From positions 1-15,001 of the forward strand of contig CABVDD010000046.1 in assembly GCA_902497095.1 (NCBI GenBank): a stretch of DNA of 15,001 nt, in the 5' to 3' direction. Below are positions 7,344-14,389 of this stretch, piece by piece (the stretch's first letter is position 1; each line of letters begins with the position of its first letter). A program made the translations under genes and the position numbers. This stretch comes from an uncultured Faecalicoccus sp. Lineage in GTDB: Bacteria > Bacillota_I > Bacilli_A > Erysipelotrichales > Erysipelotrichaceae. Below the pieces are notes generated by a model. The model saw only the letters and a program-made list of their open reading frames with translations, ran no database searches and was not told the DNA's origin.

Positions 7344-9195
7344 TCTTCAATATTATTTGTCTATATCTATCACTCGTATGTATAATTTCTCCCTTATCAT
7401 TGACAACGCGAATACCACCACCTTTAATAGCTGTACGCCACTGGGTTGCCTTTGAGTATTTAGTACTTGAATCCAACATATATGGTACAGGGAAAAAACC
7501 TTCTTCGAATGCTCTATAAAGCCCTTCTGCTGTATATAAATTTGGGATATATTTTTCCAAAAGAATAATACCTTCTTTTGCTTCTTGATATAAGCATTCA
7601 CAACGTTCATCCAATTCTCGGTTATAAGCCATATTCTCTATTTTCCCTGCGCGTCTTTGCTCTCTATATTTCTTCAAAGTCGTTAATGTGATTTTAATAC
7701 TTTCCTCAATAACAGAAGGGGTAGCAAGACGTACGGCCTCACTATAACTCACAACATGAATAATCTCGGGACTATTATCATTATCCGGCTCAATATCATC
7801 CATTAGCGCTGTTACAGCAGCAAGTTGTATCTTAGCTTTATCCAAATCTGGAGCAAAATAATCTAAACCCGCCCTTGACTGTAGGTGAACAGTAAAATGC
7901 TCATCTTCCAGTTCTCTCACTAACCGCAGCATAGCTCTCCCTTTAGCTAAATCTTGAAGACCAATGGTATATTTGGGAGTATTTAGCATATTTTGTAATA
8001 TCAAATTCTTTATACCATGCTTTTTAGCCGTTTTAGCTGCCAAATATCCAGATATTATATAAGTTATATCATCCGTACCTCTGAAAGCAAAATGATGTGG
8101 AACATTGGGTTCAAGCGGTTTGCCAGTTTTAGTTATAAAATGAATTGCTTGTAAATGTTCCCTCAAATTTTCCAGTACAGTATTGGTTCCTCTACCATCT
8201 ATTTCACAAAACCACCAGAACGAAAGCGCATGCCATGATATATTTAAACATCTTTCATGCATTTCTGCCATCCAAAGAATATCTTTCGTACCAGCATAAG
8301 TTCTCACCAACATCGGTTTGGCAGCCTCTTTTATCATTTTATACTCTTGCTCAGAATTAACTGGTACTCCTCCACCATTAGGAAGCCCTTCCCAATCCTC
8401 ACCAAACTTTGATTGAGTTAATTGAGAGGAGCCTATAGATAAAACATCCAACAATCTGGTCGAAGCTAATTCTTTTTCCCAAGAAATAAACTCTTTAATA
8501 GCTTCTACACGGTTGGGGTTATAAGGACCGACATGAGCACGTATTAAAGGAAGAGTACGTTTTTGCTTACAATACTGTAACCTTTTTATAAAACTATCAT
8601 CTGCCTCACCAGCCTCACTATATCCAAGGTGATCACTCGGTCTGCACAATTTATATTCTTCACTACTTATCAATTCTTTGGCAAAGTTCCATCGCATGTC
8701 ATCGTACTCTGAAGTTTGCTTTAAATCTTTAGGTAATTTCCAATCAGGCACTCCTAATTTCGTTAATGATTCTATTGGAGTCTCATCTCCAGGAAATACC
8801 AAAAAATCAGAACCTAATTCTTGTTGAACCAATCTGCATGCATCAGGCAAACCTGCAAAGAAAATCCCTCTTAAACTACCACCATTTTCAACAAAAAGAT
8901 TATGATTCTTTAGCTCATTAAACATATGGCAAAAATAATCTTTAGCTTCGCGAGGGTCTAAACGATAACTAAATCCAACTCTTGTAATGTGATTATTCAA
9001 TATCCATTGTTGCAATAATGAATAATTATTTAGTTTATGAATTTGCTCTACAGCTATAGAAACTTCCTTAGGTGATATGTAGCATTTATAACCACAGTCT
9101 ATAAGTAAATTCTCTAAAGTAGTTACTCCAAGAGTATGTACGTCAATATTTGTCTTGACCAGGCCGAAGACCTCATTCTCATGTAATCGAATCAT
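7330..9195 (-). CDS. Single-chain cobalamin-dependent mutase-like protein (B12-binding domain fused to a glutamate-mutase-E-like barrel)
   Basis: A 621-residue protein. The N-terminal part (about 8-148) resembles the B12-binding Rossmann domain of glutamate mutase S: DVHTLG (18-23) fits DxHxxG, with H20 as the likely lower cobalt ligand, and GFSYRL (74-79) fits the SxL loop. The GG-type loop is only loosely matched (GIFFAGLP, 110-117). The rest (about 205-621) resembles the glutamate mutase E barrel by eye: LIRAH (217-221), LVRTYAGT (296-303), KNLILQN (396-402), and a C-terminal FEEGFFPVPY (563-572) comparable with the FETGVMDIPF region of MutE. Classical glutamate mutase is two subunits; here they are one chain. 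Of the three substrate arginines of MutE, R219 and R298 appear kept, the middle one seems absent, and the catalytic-glutamate region reads NISWHALSFW, so the substrate may differ. No 3-methylaspartate ammonia-lyase or MutL-like reactivase is nearby. There is no CxxxCxxC, so it is not a radical SAM enzyme. ATGA overlap with the preceding gene. Fold confidence is moderate to high; the reaction is unknown. Confidence 0.75.
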   Translation of the reverse strand: MIRLHENEVFGLVKTNIDVHTLGVTTLENLLIDCGYKCYISPKEVSIAVEQIHKLNNYSLLQQWILNNHITRVGFSYRLDPREAKDYFCHMFNELKNHNLFVENGGSLRGIFFAGLPDACRLVQQELGSDFLVFPGDETPIESLTKLGVPDWKLPKDLKQTSEYDDMRWNFAKELISSEEYKLCRPSDHLGYSEAGEADDSFIKRLQYCKQKRTLPLIRAHVGPYNPNRVEAIKEFISWEKELASTRLLDVLSIGSSQLTQSKFGEDWEGLPNGGGVPVNSEQEYKMIKEAAKPMLVRTYAGTKDILWMAEMHERCLNISWHALSFWWFCEIDGRGTNTVLENLREHLQAIHFITKTGKPLEPNVPHHFAFRGTDDITYIISGYLAAKTAKKHGIKNLILQNMLNTPKYTIGLQDLAKGRAMLRLVRELEDEHFTVHLQSRAGLDYFAPDLDKAKIQLAAVTALMDDIEPDNDNSPEIIHVVSYSEAVRLATPSVIEESIKITLTTLKKYREQRRAGKIENMAYNRELDERCECLYQEAKEGIILLEKYIPNLYTAEGLYRAFEEGFFPVPYMLDSSTKYSKATQWRTAIKGGGIRVVNDKGEIIHTSDRYRQIILKNGQQ

Positions 9196-10283
9196 GATAA
9201 ATAATCTATTATTTGCTCTTTATTCAACCTATCCAAATGAAGGTTAAGAAGAGTACGCCCTTTTTGTCTAAAATCAATATTCAACAAAGACGACGTAATA
9301 GTAATAATTGAATCCATTAATGGTGTTTTGACTCCAACAGCTTTTCCTAAATCACTCATAGGTATAAGCCCTGTAGGAATATCTTCTGTCAATTGTCGTG
9401 TAAAAATCGATCCTGGAGCTAAAATGTCATAATAAGCAGGATTATTCTTCATCCTCTCACAAAGTGTATTTCCCACAGTAGAAGGATAAGCATATACTAT
9501 CCAATCAGAAACCGGCATTAATTTCTGTCCAAATGCTTCTCCAACTTCAATACGTTCTTTATCTAACTTTTCTATAAAAGAAGCTATTTTAGGAGTCATA
9601 TCTCTATAAAAGTAGAATGGTATATTCCTTTCTATCGTTGCCGCATTAAATAAAACAACAGAAGGATGAAAGATTGAGCCTATATTTTCCAAGCTTGTTT
9701 GAATTAAATTTGAAGCAGGAATAAAAAAAGGGAAAAATGGACTTAAATGACGAATAACAAATTCTGTTTCCACATGGCTGCGCCCTGAAAGTAAAACCTT
9801 ATCTTTGAGACCGATAATATTCACTTTTCCAGGTTCTGTTTCCCTACATGCAAACATCAATGTCTGAGCCTCTGCAATAAATACCTCCAAATCAGGACGC
9901 ATTGCATTAATCACTGAATAAAAATCTAATACTCCCAACGTCCTTCCTGGATTCAAAACAATAATTTGCCCATTTTTAAGATAAGGACACATCTTTGATG
10001 CTATTTCTCTATGAGCTGTAGCTGTCGTAGCAATCATGAGTATATCAGAATATGTAGCAGCAGTCTCTAAAGAACTGGTTATTACATCAATATAACCTTT
10101 ACAAAAAATGGTTCCTTGCAATTCTATCGTATGAGTCTGTAGTATTGGAGCTATTTTCTCAATATTTCGATTATATAAACAAACACTCATACCCAGCGAA
10201 GCACAATAACCAGCTATAGCCTGCCCTCCATTACCAGCTCCAATAACCGAAATTTTAAGTGTCCTAAAATCACTTACCATCAT
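9192..10283 (-). CDS. Octopine/opine dehydrogenase family protein
   Basis: A 363-residue NAD(P)-dependent dehydrogenase. The N-terminal Rossmann domain has GAGNGG (15-20) after a short leader, LMIATTATAHREIA (82-95), and LNPGRTLG (110-117). The C-terminal all-helical domain contains ENIGSIFHPSVVL (199-211) and GVKTPLMDSII (317-327); H206 and D324 lie where the family keeps its catalytic His-Asp pair. Family members join the amino group of an amino acid to a 2-oxo acid such as pyruvate by reductive condensation, giving N-(1-carboxyalkyl) amino acids (opines). The start ATG (10283) overlaps the ATP-grasp stop as ATGA; a second ATG follows immediately. Its stop overlaps the mutase start. Opine-type amino acids, for example N-(1-carboxyethyl)lysine, are known constituents of some bacterial polysaccharides, which supports a decorative role. 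Substrates are unknown, and a plain ketone or hydroxy-acid reaction is not excluded. Confidence 0.85.
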   Translation of the reverse strand: MMVSDFRTLKISVIGAGNGGQAIAGYCASLGMSVCLYNRNIEKIAPILQTHTIELQGTIFCKGYIDVITSSLETAATYSDILMIATTATAHREIASKMCPYLKNGQIIVLNPGRTLGVLDFYSVINAMRPDLEVFIAEAQTLMFACRETEPGKVNIIGLKDKVLLSGRSHVETEFVIRHLSPFFPFFIPASNLIQTSLENIGSIFHPSVVLFNAATIERNIPFYFYRDMTPKIASFIEKLDKERIEVGEAFGQKLMPVSDWIVYAYPSTVGNTLCERMKNNPAYYDILAPGSIFTRQLTEDIPTGLIPMSDLGKAVGVKTPLMDSIITITSSLLNIDFRQKGRTLLNLHLDRLNKEQIIDYLS

Positions 10284-11488
10284 ACTAATCCATGAAGCAT
10301 AATGTCAAATCCATTCATATCAAAGACACAGATATTAGAGTCTGCGTAACGAGTTTTATATAGAAGTTCATCTTGAGTATCTGCTGTCACTAAATAACCG
10401 ATAACTCTATCACCACTAGTTTCAGCTTTATCTATCTGCATTCCTGCTGTTTTATAGTAAAAAAAATCATCTATAACAGACTTATTTTTCAAACTATCCA
10501 ACCCATCCACTTGTTTAAGAATTCCTGGTTTGGAATATACATAGTTTACAACTGCATAATTAACTTGTTTTGAAGGAGAAACAGACGGAGAATGCCCCAA
10601 AATCAAATCCACATATTTTGACATAATATTAACCCCTGAAAGAGTCTCAATCAATCTGTATTTTGATCCACCTCCCATCCTTGCACTAAATTCAACGACT
10701 AAAAAATCATTTTGCCGATGCAACAACTGCACTAGCAATGGTGTATTCTGTAAATGAAATGCATCAGTTATTTTTTGAGCTATTTGAGTCAATTGGACTT
10801 CCTCCTCATAATTAACAACAGGATATACACTTTGTACTATAGTAAAAGAGTTCGTATTCTTTCTCTTCACAGACTTTGTAGCGCACAAGTATTTTGCTTT
10901 ACTATTTTCTATATAAAAGTCAGCAGAGATTTCATCTCCACAAATAAACTCCTCAACAATAGCTGTATGTGTACGGCTATAATTCACCGCATTATTTAAT
11001 GAGGAACGAAGTGACTCTTCATCTTCTACTTTTTTAACCCCTTTAGAAGAATTACAATCTACGGGTTTCACAACCAAAGGGTACTCGAAATTAGACAAGT
11101 CTTTCAAACAGCATTCATGCAAAATCGTATATTTAGCAGTAGGTATATCGTTTGCAACCATTACAGATTTCATGAATGCCTTATTTGTCACATTTAAAGC
11201 TGTTTTATAATCAATATAACAAGGTAAGCCCAAATCTTCAGATACTTTAGCTACAGTTAATAAAGCCTGGTCTGTACATGCAGTACATATTAAACCAACC
11301 TGCTCTGTAATGGCAATCTCCTTAACCTTTTCAATATCTAAAGTACTTGCTACAATATGCTTATTTGCATAGTTCTTTGCTGGTGGATTCTGAAAATAAT
11401 CAATTAATATAGTTATATGTCCTCTCCACTTTAATTCTTTTATCAAGGCTATTTGGTCAGCACCACCAGCCAAAACTAATATCTTCAT
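10280..11488 (-). CDS. ATP-grasp carboxylate-amine ligase family protein
   Basis: A 402-residue protein with the ATP-grasp layout: an N-terminal pre-ATP-grasp domain (MKILVLAGGADQIALIKELK, 1-20), then the ATP-binding lysine and glycine-rich loop VVKPVDCNSSKGV (139-151), the adenine/hinge acidic patch IVEEFICGDEIS (177-188), and the metal-binding end VVEFSARMGGG (264-274) with E266 and R270. The usual Asn of the last motif is Ser (S268). A C-terminal domain of about 110 residues follows. Enzymes of this fold activate a carboxylate as acyl phosphate and join it to an amine. Between an amino-sugar aminotransferase and an opine dehydrogenase, the simplest prediction is that it makes an amide between an amino acid or opine and an amino sugar; that is inference. 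It overlaps both neighbours by 4 bases. A carboxylase or purine-type reaction cannot be ruled out. Confidence 0.85.
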   Translation of the reverse strand: MKILVLAGGADQIALIKELKWRGHITILIDYFQNPPAKNYANKHIVASTLDIEKVKEIAITEQVGLICTACTDQALLTVAKVSEDLGLPCYIDYKTALNVTNKAFMKSVMVANDIPTAKYTILHECCLKDLSNFEYPLVVKPVDCNSSKGVKKVEDEESLRSSLNNAVNYSRTHTAIVEEFICGDEISADFYIENSKAKYLCATKSVKRKNTNSFTIVQSVYPVVNYEEEVQLTQIAQKITDAFHLQNTPLLVQLLHRQNDFLVVEFSARMGGGSKYRLIETLSGVNIMSKYVDLILGHSPSVSPSKQVNYAVVNYVYSKPGILKQVDGLDSLKNKSVIDDFFYYKTAGMQIDKAETSGDRVIGYLVTADTQDELLYKTRYADSNICVFDMNGFDIMLHGLV

Positions 11489-12594
11489 TTTATAATCAGA
11501 TTCAAAATTTCATCTATTTCGATTTCATTGAGACTATGATACATCGGCAGGCAAATAACACTGTTTGCCGCCTTATGCGCTACCAACAAGTTTTCAGCCC
11601 GCGCCGATTCCAGTCCCCGATATGTAGAAAACTCACTTATCAAAGGATAGAAATACCGTCTACCTAACACATTCCGTTCCTTCATCTTAAAATAGAGTTC
11701 ATCCCGAGTCATGCCATATTTCTCGGCATCCACAAATATTGGAAAATAAGAGTAGTTGTGACGTACACCAGGCATATCTTCCATAAAACTGATGCCGGGC
11801 ACTTCCCGCAAAGCATCACGATAACGAATAGCCACTTGACGACGGGCTTCTATCGCAACATCCACTTGCTTCAAGTTGAGCAAGCCGAATGCTGCACGAA
11901 CTTCATCCATCTTACCGTTGATACCAGGAGCTACAATTTCCGTTTCTCCCGCAAAACCAAAATTCTTCAGATAATCAATACGCTTTTTGGTCTTTTCATC
12001 GTGGCAAATCAATGCTCCGCCCTCCACGGTATTATATACCTTAGTGGCATGAAAACTAAGCGTCGACATATCTCCGGCGTTCAATACCGACTTTCCGTTC
12101 ACCTCTACCCCAAAAACATGAGCAGCATCATAAATAACCTTTAAACCATATTTATCTGCTATCGCCTGAATACGCTCTGTATCGCAAGGCTTGCCGTAAA
12201 CATGCACCGGCATAATCGCCGTTGTTTTAGGGGTGATTGCCGCTTCTATTTTCTCTGGGTCGATGTTACAAGTTTCCGGGTCGATATCCACGAATACCGG
12301 CTTGATTCCATTCCACCACAAAGCATGGGTGGTAGCTACAAAACTATATGGAGTGGTTATTACTTCGCCGGTAATTCGTAATGCCTGCAAAGCTACTATC
12401 AAAGGGAGAGTACCATTGGTGAAAAGGCTGATATAAGGTACCTTTAAATATTCGCACAAAGCTTTCTCCAGTTCCTGATGATAATGACCGTTATTGGTCA
12501 GCCACTTACGATTCCAGATATCCTGAAGATAAGGAATGAAATCGTCAAGCGAAGGAAGTAATGGAGAAGTAACAGTAATCACTTTATTTTCCAT
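11485..12594 (-). CDS. DegT/DnrJ/EryC1/StrS family PLP sugar aminotransferase (VioA-like)
   Basis: A fold-type I PLP aminotransferase of 369 residues. Cofactor and active-site elements are FTNGT (58-62), TPYSF (81-85), the aspartate of YDAAH (D156), and SFHATK with the Schiff-base lysine K185, followed by NTVEGG (188-193) and NGKMDEVRAAFG (226-237). These enzymes transfer an amino group from glutamate to a keto-sugar nucleotide. The N-terminus (WLTNNGHYHQELEKALCEYL, 31-50) and the RITGEVITTPYSFVATTHAL stretch resemble VioA-type enzymes that make dTDP-4-amino-4,6-dideoxyglucose; this subfamily call is from memory. The RmlA/RmlB enzymes that would supply dTDP-4-keto-6-deoxyglucose are not in the window and would have to be encoded elsewhere. 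G+C is clearly higher (29 of 60 at 12241-12300) than in downstream genes. It follows wzx by 25 bases and overlaps the ATP-grasp ATG. The product could be the amine acylated by the next gene. Confidence 0.93.
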   Translation of the reverse strand: MENKVITVTSPLLPSLDDFIPYLQDIWNRKWLTNNGHYHQELEKALCEYLKVPYISLFTNGTLPLIVALQALRITGEVITTPYSFVATTHALWWNGIKPVFVDIDPETCNIDPEKIEAAITPKTTAIMPVHVYGKPCDTERIQAIADKYGLKVIYDAAHVFGVEVNGKSVLNAGDMSTLSFHATKVYNTVEGGALICHDEKTKKRIDYLKNFGFAGETEIVAPGINGKMDEVRAAFGLLNLKQVDVAIEARRQVAIRYRDALREVPGISFMEDMPGVRHNYSYFPIFVDAEKYGMTRDELYFKMKERNVLGRRYFYPLISEFSTYRGLESARAENLLVAHKAANSVICLPMYHSLNEIEIDEILNLIIK

Positions 12595-12619
12595 CTTACT
12601 ATAAAAATATGCTTACTTT

Positions 12620-14065
12620 CTATTTTTTGTGAAGAGCCGACAACCCAAGCCGTTTTACCTCAAGATACTCTGGTAATCTTAATCTTTCGTAAACAGCAAA
12701 AGCCAATGTCAACCCAACTATAATCTGAGTGGGTAATTGAATATAAACAGATATATCCAGTAAGGAAAAAAGCCACATGACAGCAGCAATTGTAAAAGAA
12801 ACCGTAAAAACCGGAAGCACATCCCTAATTTGTTCTATGGTAGAATAGCGTATCAAGTCGGCAGAATAATAGCTGTTTAAAAAATAAGCAATGAAAGAGG
12901 TTAAGACACTCCCCCACAGCATATATTCGATGCCATAAAAAATACCTATCAGAATAGGAAACACCGCAATGGTCTTCTTTATGATTTCCAATTTCAGAAA
13001 TAAGTCCGAACGCCCTTTCACCTGCAAAATATTCAGATTGATGGCATGAAGCGGATAAAGCATACCGCTGAAACAAATTATCTGCAAAAAAGAAACGGCA
13101 GGCAGCCATTTTTCACCAATCAGAATTATAATCAAAGGTTTAGCCACAGCTGCAAGTCCCAGCATACAAGCAAATGTGACAAGCATCGTGGTCTTTATTA
13201 TCTGCCGGTAAGCCTCACGCAAACGTTCCGGTTCTTCCTGAATGGAACTAAGCACCGGATAACTGACACGCTGGACAATACTGGTCAAATTACTGGAAAA
13301 TATCATATTGAACTGCTCTGCACGACTATATTGTCCTAACTGTGCAGGACTGTAACAACGGCCAATAACTACATAATAAATATTTTTATAAAGAGTGTCC
13401 AATAGTCCGGACAGCAACAGTTTATAACCAAAACCAAACATCTCCTTGAAGCTTTTTATGGAGAACTCCCATTGGGGTATCCATTTACAGAATATCCAAA
13501 GAAACAAGGAATTCAGAATCTGTCGGGAAAGCTGTTGCCACACCAAGCTCCATACCCCAAAGCCCATTATAGCCATACCCACGCCAACCAATCCACTTGA
13601 AACGGAAGATATTATGGATACTTTGGTCTGTGTCTTAAAATCAATGCCTCTTACCAATATGGTACGGGGAATGATACCTAATGCATTAACAATCAGAATC
13701 AACCCTATTACCCTCAGCACATTTGTAAGAACCGGTTCTTTAAAGAACAGACTGATAGCGGGGGCAGATGTATATAAAAGGATGTATAAAACAATGCTAA
13801 CTATCAGATTAAACACGAAAACCGTATTGTAGTCTACCCTATCAATACGTACTTTCCGTATCAGTGCATTAGAAAAGCCACTGTCTACAATAGAGTTAGA
13901 TACAGCTATGAAGATAGCAATCATAGCCATAATGCCATATTCGGCAGGAGTCAAGAGACGGGCCAATATCAGGCCTACCAAAAAGGTAACACCAGAATTG
14001 GATATGTTATCGATAAAGCTCCACTTCGCACCATGGACAGCTCTATTCTTTAAAGATTCAGACAA
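12620..14065 (-). CDS. wzx: Wzx-type lipid-linked oligosaccharide flippase (MOP/polysaccharide transporter superfamily), TTG start
   Basis: A 481-residue polytopic membrane protein with roughly twelve to fourteen hydrophobic spans. The N-terminus, SESLKNRAVHGAKWSFIDN followed by a first span and LARLLTPAEYG (35-45), is characteristic of the polysacc_synt (Wzx/RfbX, WzxC-like) branch. It should translocate undecaprenyl-diphosphate-linked repeat units from the inner to the outer leaflet of the inner membrane. The start codon has to be TTG (14065-14063): an in-frame TAA lies two codons upstream and the next ATG is deep in the second span region (GIMAM). An RNA hairpin at 14085-14102 lies about 19 bases upstream. 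Upstream is a 275-to-324-base non-coding stretch after upxZ, so this is the first biosynthetic gene of the operon. Stop TAG, then 25 bases to the aminotransferase. The family is firm; the substrate is inferred from context. Confidence 0.93.
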   Translation of the reverse strand: MSESLKNRAVHGAKWSFIDNISNSGVTFLVGLILARLLTPAEYGIMAMIAIFIAVSNSIVDSGFSNALIRKVRIDRVDYNTVFVFNLIVSIVLYILLYTSAPAISLFFKEPVLTNVLRVIGLILIVNALGIIPRTILVRGIDFKTQTKVSIISSVSSGLVGVGMAIMGFGVWSLVWQQLSRQILNSLFLWIFCKWIPQWEFSIKSFKEMFGFGYKLLLSGLLDTLYKNIYYVVIGRCYSPAQLGQYSRAEQFNMIFSSNLTSIVQRVSYPVLSSIQEEPERLREAYRQIIKTTMLVTFACMLGLAAVAKPLIIILIGEKWLPAVSFLQIICFSGMLYPLHAINLNILQVKGRSDLFLKLEIIKKTIAVFPILIGIFYGIEYMLWGSVLTSFIAYFLNSYYSADLIRYSTIEQIRDVLPVFTVSFTIAAVMWLFSLLDISVYIQLPTQIIVGLTLAFAVYERLRLPEYLEVKRLGLSALHKK

Positions 14066-14084
14066 AGATTATTGCAAATTATTA

Positions 14085-14102
14085 CCTGGACAACAGTCCA
14101 AG
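14085..14102 (-). promoter_or_regulatory. RNA hairpin just upstream of the wzx TTG start
   Basis: On the minus strand this reads CTTGGAC-TGTT-GTCCAGG, a 7-bp stem (one G-U pair) with a 4-base loop. It ends 19 bases before the TTG initiation codon and is not followed by a T-run, so it is not a rho-independent terminator. It could modulate initiation at the weak start codon; this role is inferred from position only. Confidence 0.35.
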
Positions 14103-14241
14103 TACAGCGCATAAAATATTAGTTATTCTTCCACAATATATCTATTCACATTACGCGTATCCTTGCTAAAGTTCACCCCTATTTTCACCACAACGATTCT
14201 TTACTTCCGACGATATTCAAAAAAAGAGAAAGTTGTCACTT

Positions 14242-14258
14242 CCTCCTCAATCAGGAGG
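14242..14258 (-). other. Short inverted repeat, possible weak terminator or attenuator element
   Basis: CCTCCT-GATTG-AGGAGG on the minus strand: a perfect 6-bp stem with a 5-base loop. The T-run at 14225-14219 begins 16 bases beyond the stem, too far for a standard intrinsic terminator. The AGGAGG arm looks like a Shine-Dalgarno sequence, but such sites are not typical of Bacteroides and no sizeable ORF follows. It may be a remnant or RNA regulatory structure within the upxZ-wzx gap. Confidence 0.25.
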
Positions 14259-14389
14259 CACAAATCATAATCACTCTCTTTCAACGGTTCAGAAAATAAG
14301 GAGTGGAATTGAATGCTATCTTATAGAATATTGCAGTTTTATTCACATAAAGATAATTTTCTTCAAAGAGAAATTCTATTTACACATTT

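Larger units (their letters stand above)
14066..14389. other. 324-base non-coding stretch between upxZ and wzx
   Basis: No convincing coding region lies here on either strand. The stretch is AT-rich and contains two short hairpins (listed separately) and, read on the minus strand, a run of seven T at 14225-14219. I searched for the Bacteroides promoter pattern (TTTG about 19-21 bases before TAnnTTTG) on the minus strand and found only partial matches with wrong spacing. It is by far the largest gap in an otherwise tightly packed operon and separates the regulatory pair upxYZ from the biosynthetic genes, so it may act as an RNA-level control segment or simply be a recombination junction. Confidence 0.6.

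Noticed and set aside
7330..9195. Reading the large protein as a B12-dependent radical SAM enzyme
   Set aside because: There is no CxxxCxxC cluster motif; the DxHxxG and SxL motifs plus MutE-like blocks fit an adenosylcobalamin mutase better.
7330..9195. Assigning a complete glutamate fermentation (methylaspartate) pathway
   Set aside because: No 3-methylaspartate ammonia-lyase, mesaconate/citramalate enzymes or MutL homolog is present, and the gene is embedded among capsule genes.
9192..10283. Metallophore (staphylopine/pseudopaline-like) cluster based on the opine dehydrogenase
   Set aside because: No nicotianamine-synthase-like gene, exporter or metal-uptake receptor is nearby, and the gene overlaps capsule genes on both sides.
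12825..13109. 94-residue minus-strand frame inside wzx
   Set aside because: It is an out-of-frame shadow of a flippase whose own frame is intact and motif-rich.
14220..14256. Small leader peptide starting at GTG after AGGAGG on the minus strand
   Set aside because: The frame is only about a dozen codons, and strong Shine-Dalgarno sites are not the usual initiation signal in Bacteroides; probably chance.
14220..14258. Rho-independent terminator after upxZ
   Set aside because: The 6-bp stem is short and the T-run starts 16 bases past it; a terminator here would also cut off the whole biosynthetic operon.
14066..14389. Internal Bacteroides-type promoter for wzx
   Set aside because: Only imperfect TAnnTTTG matches with wrong spacing to TTTG were found on the minus strand.
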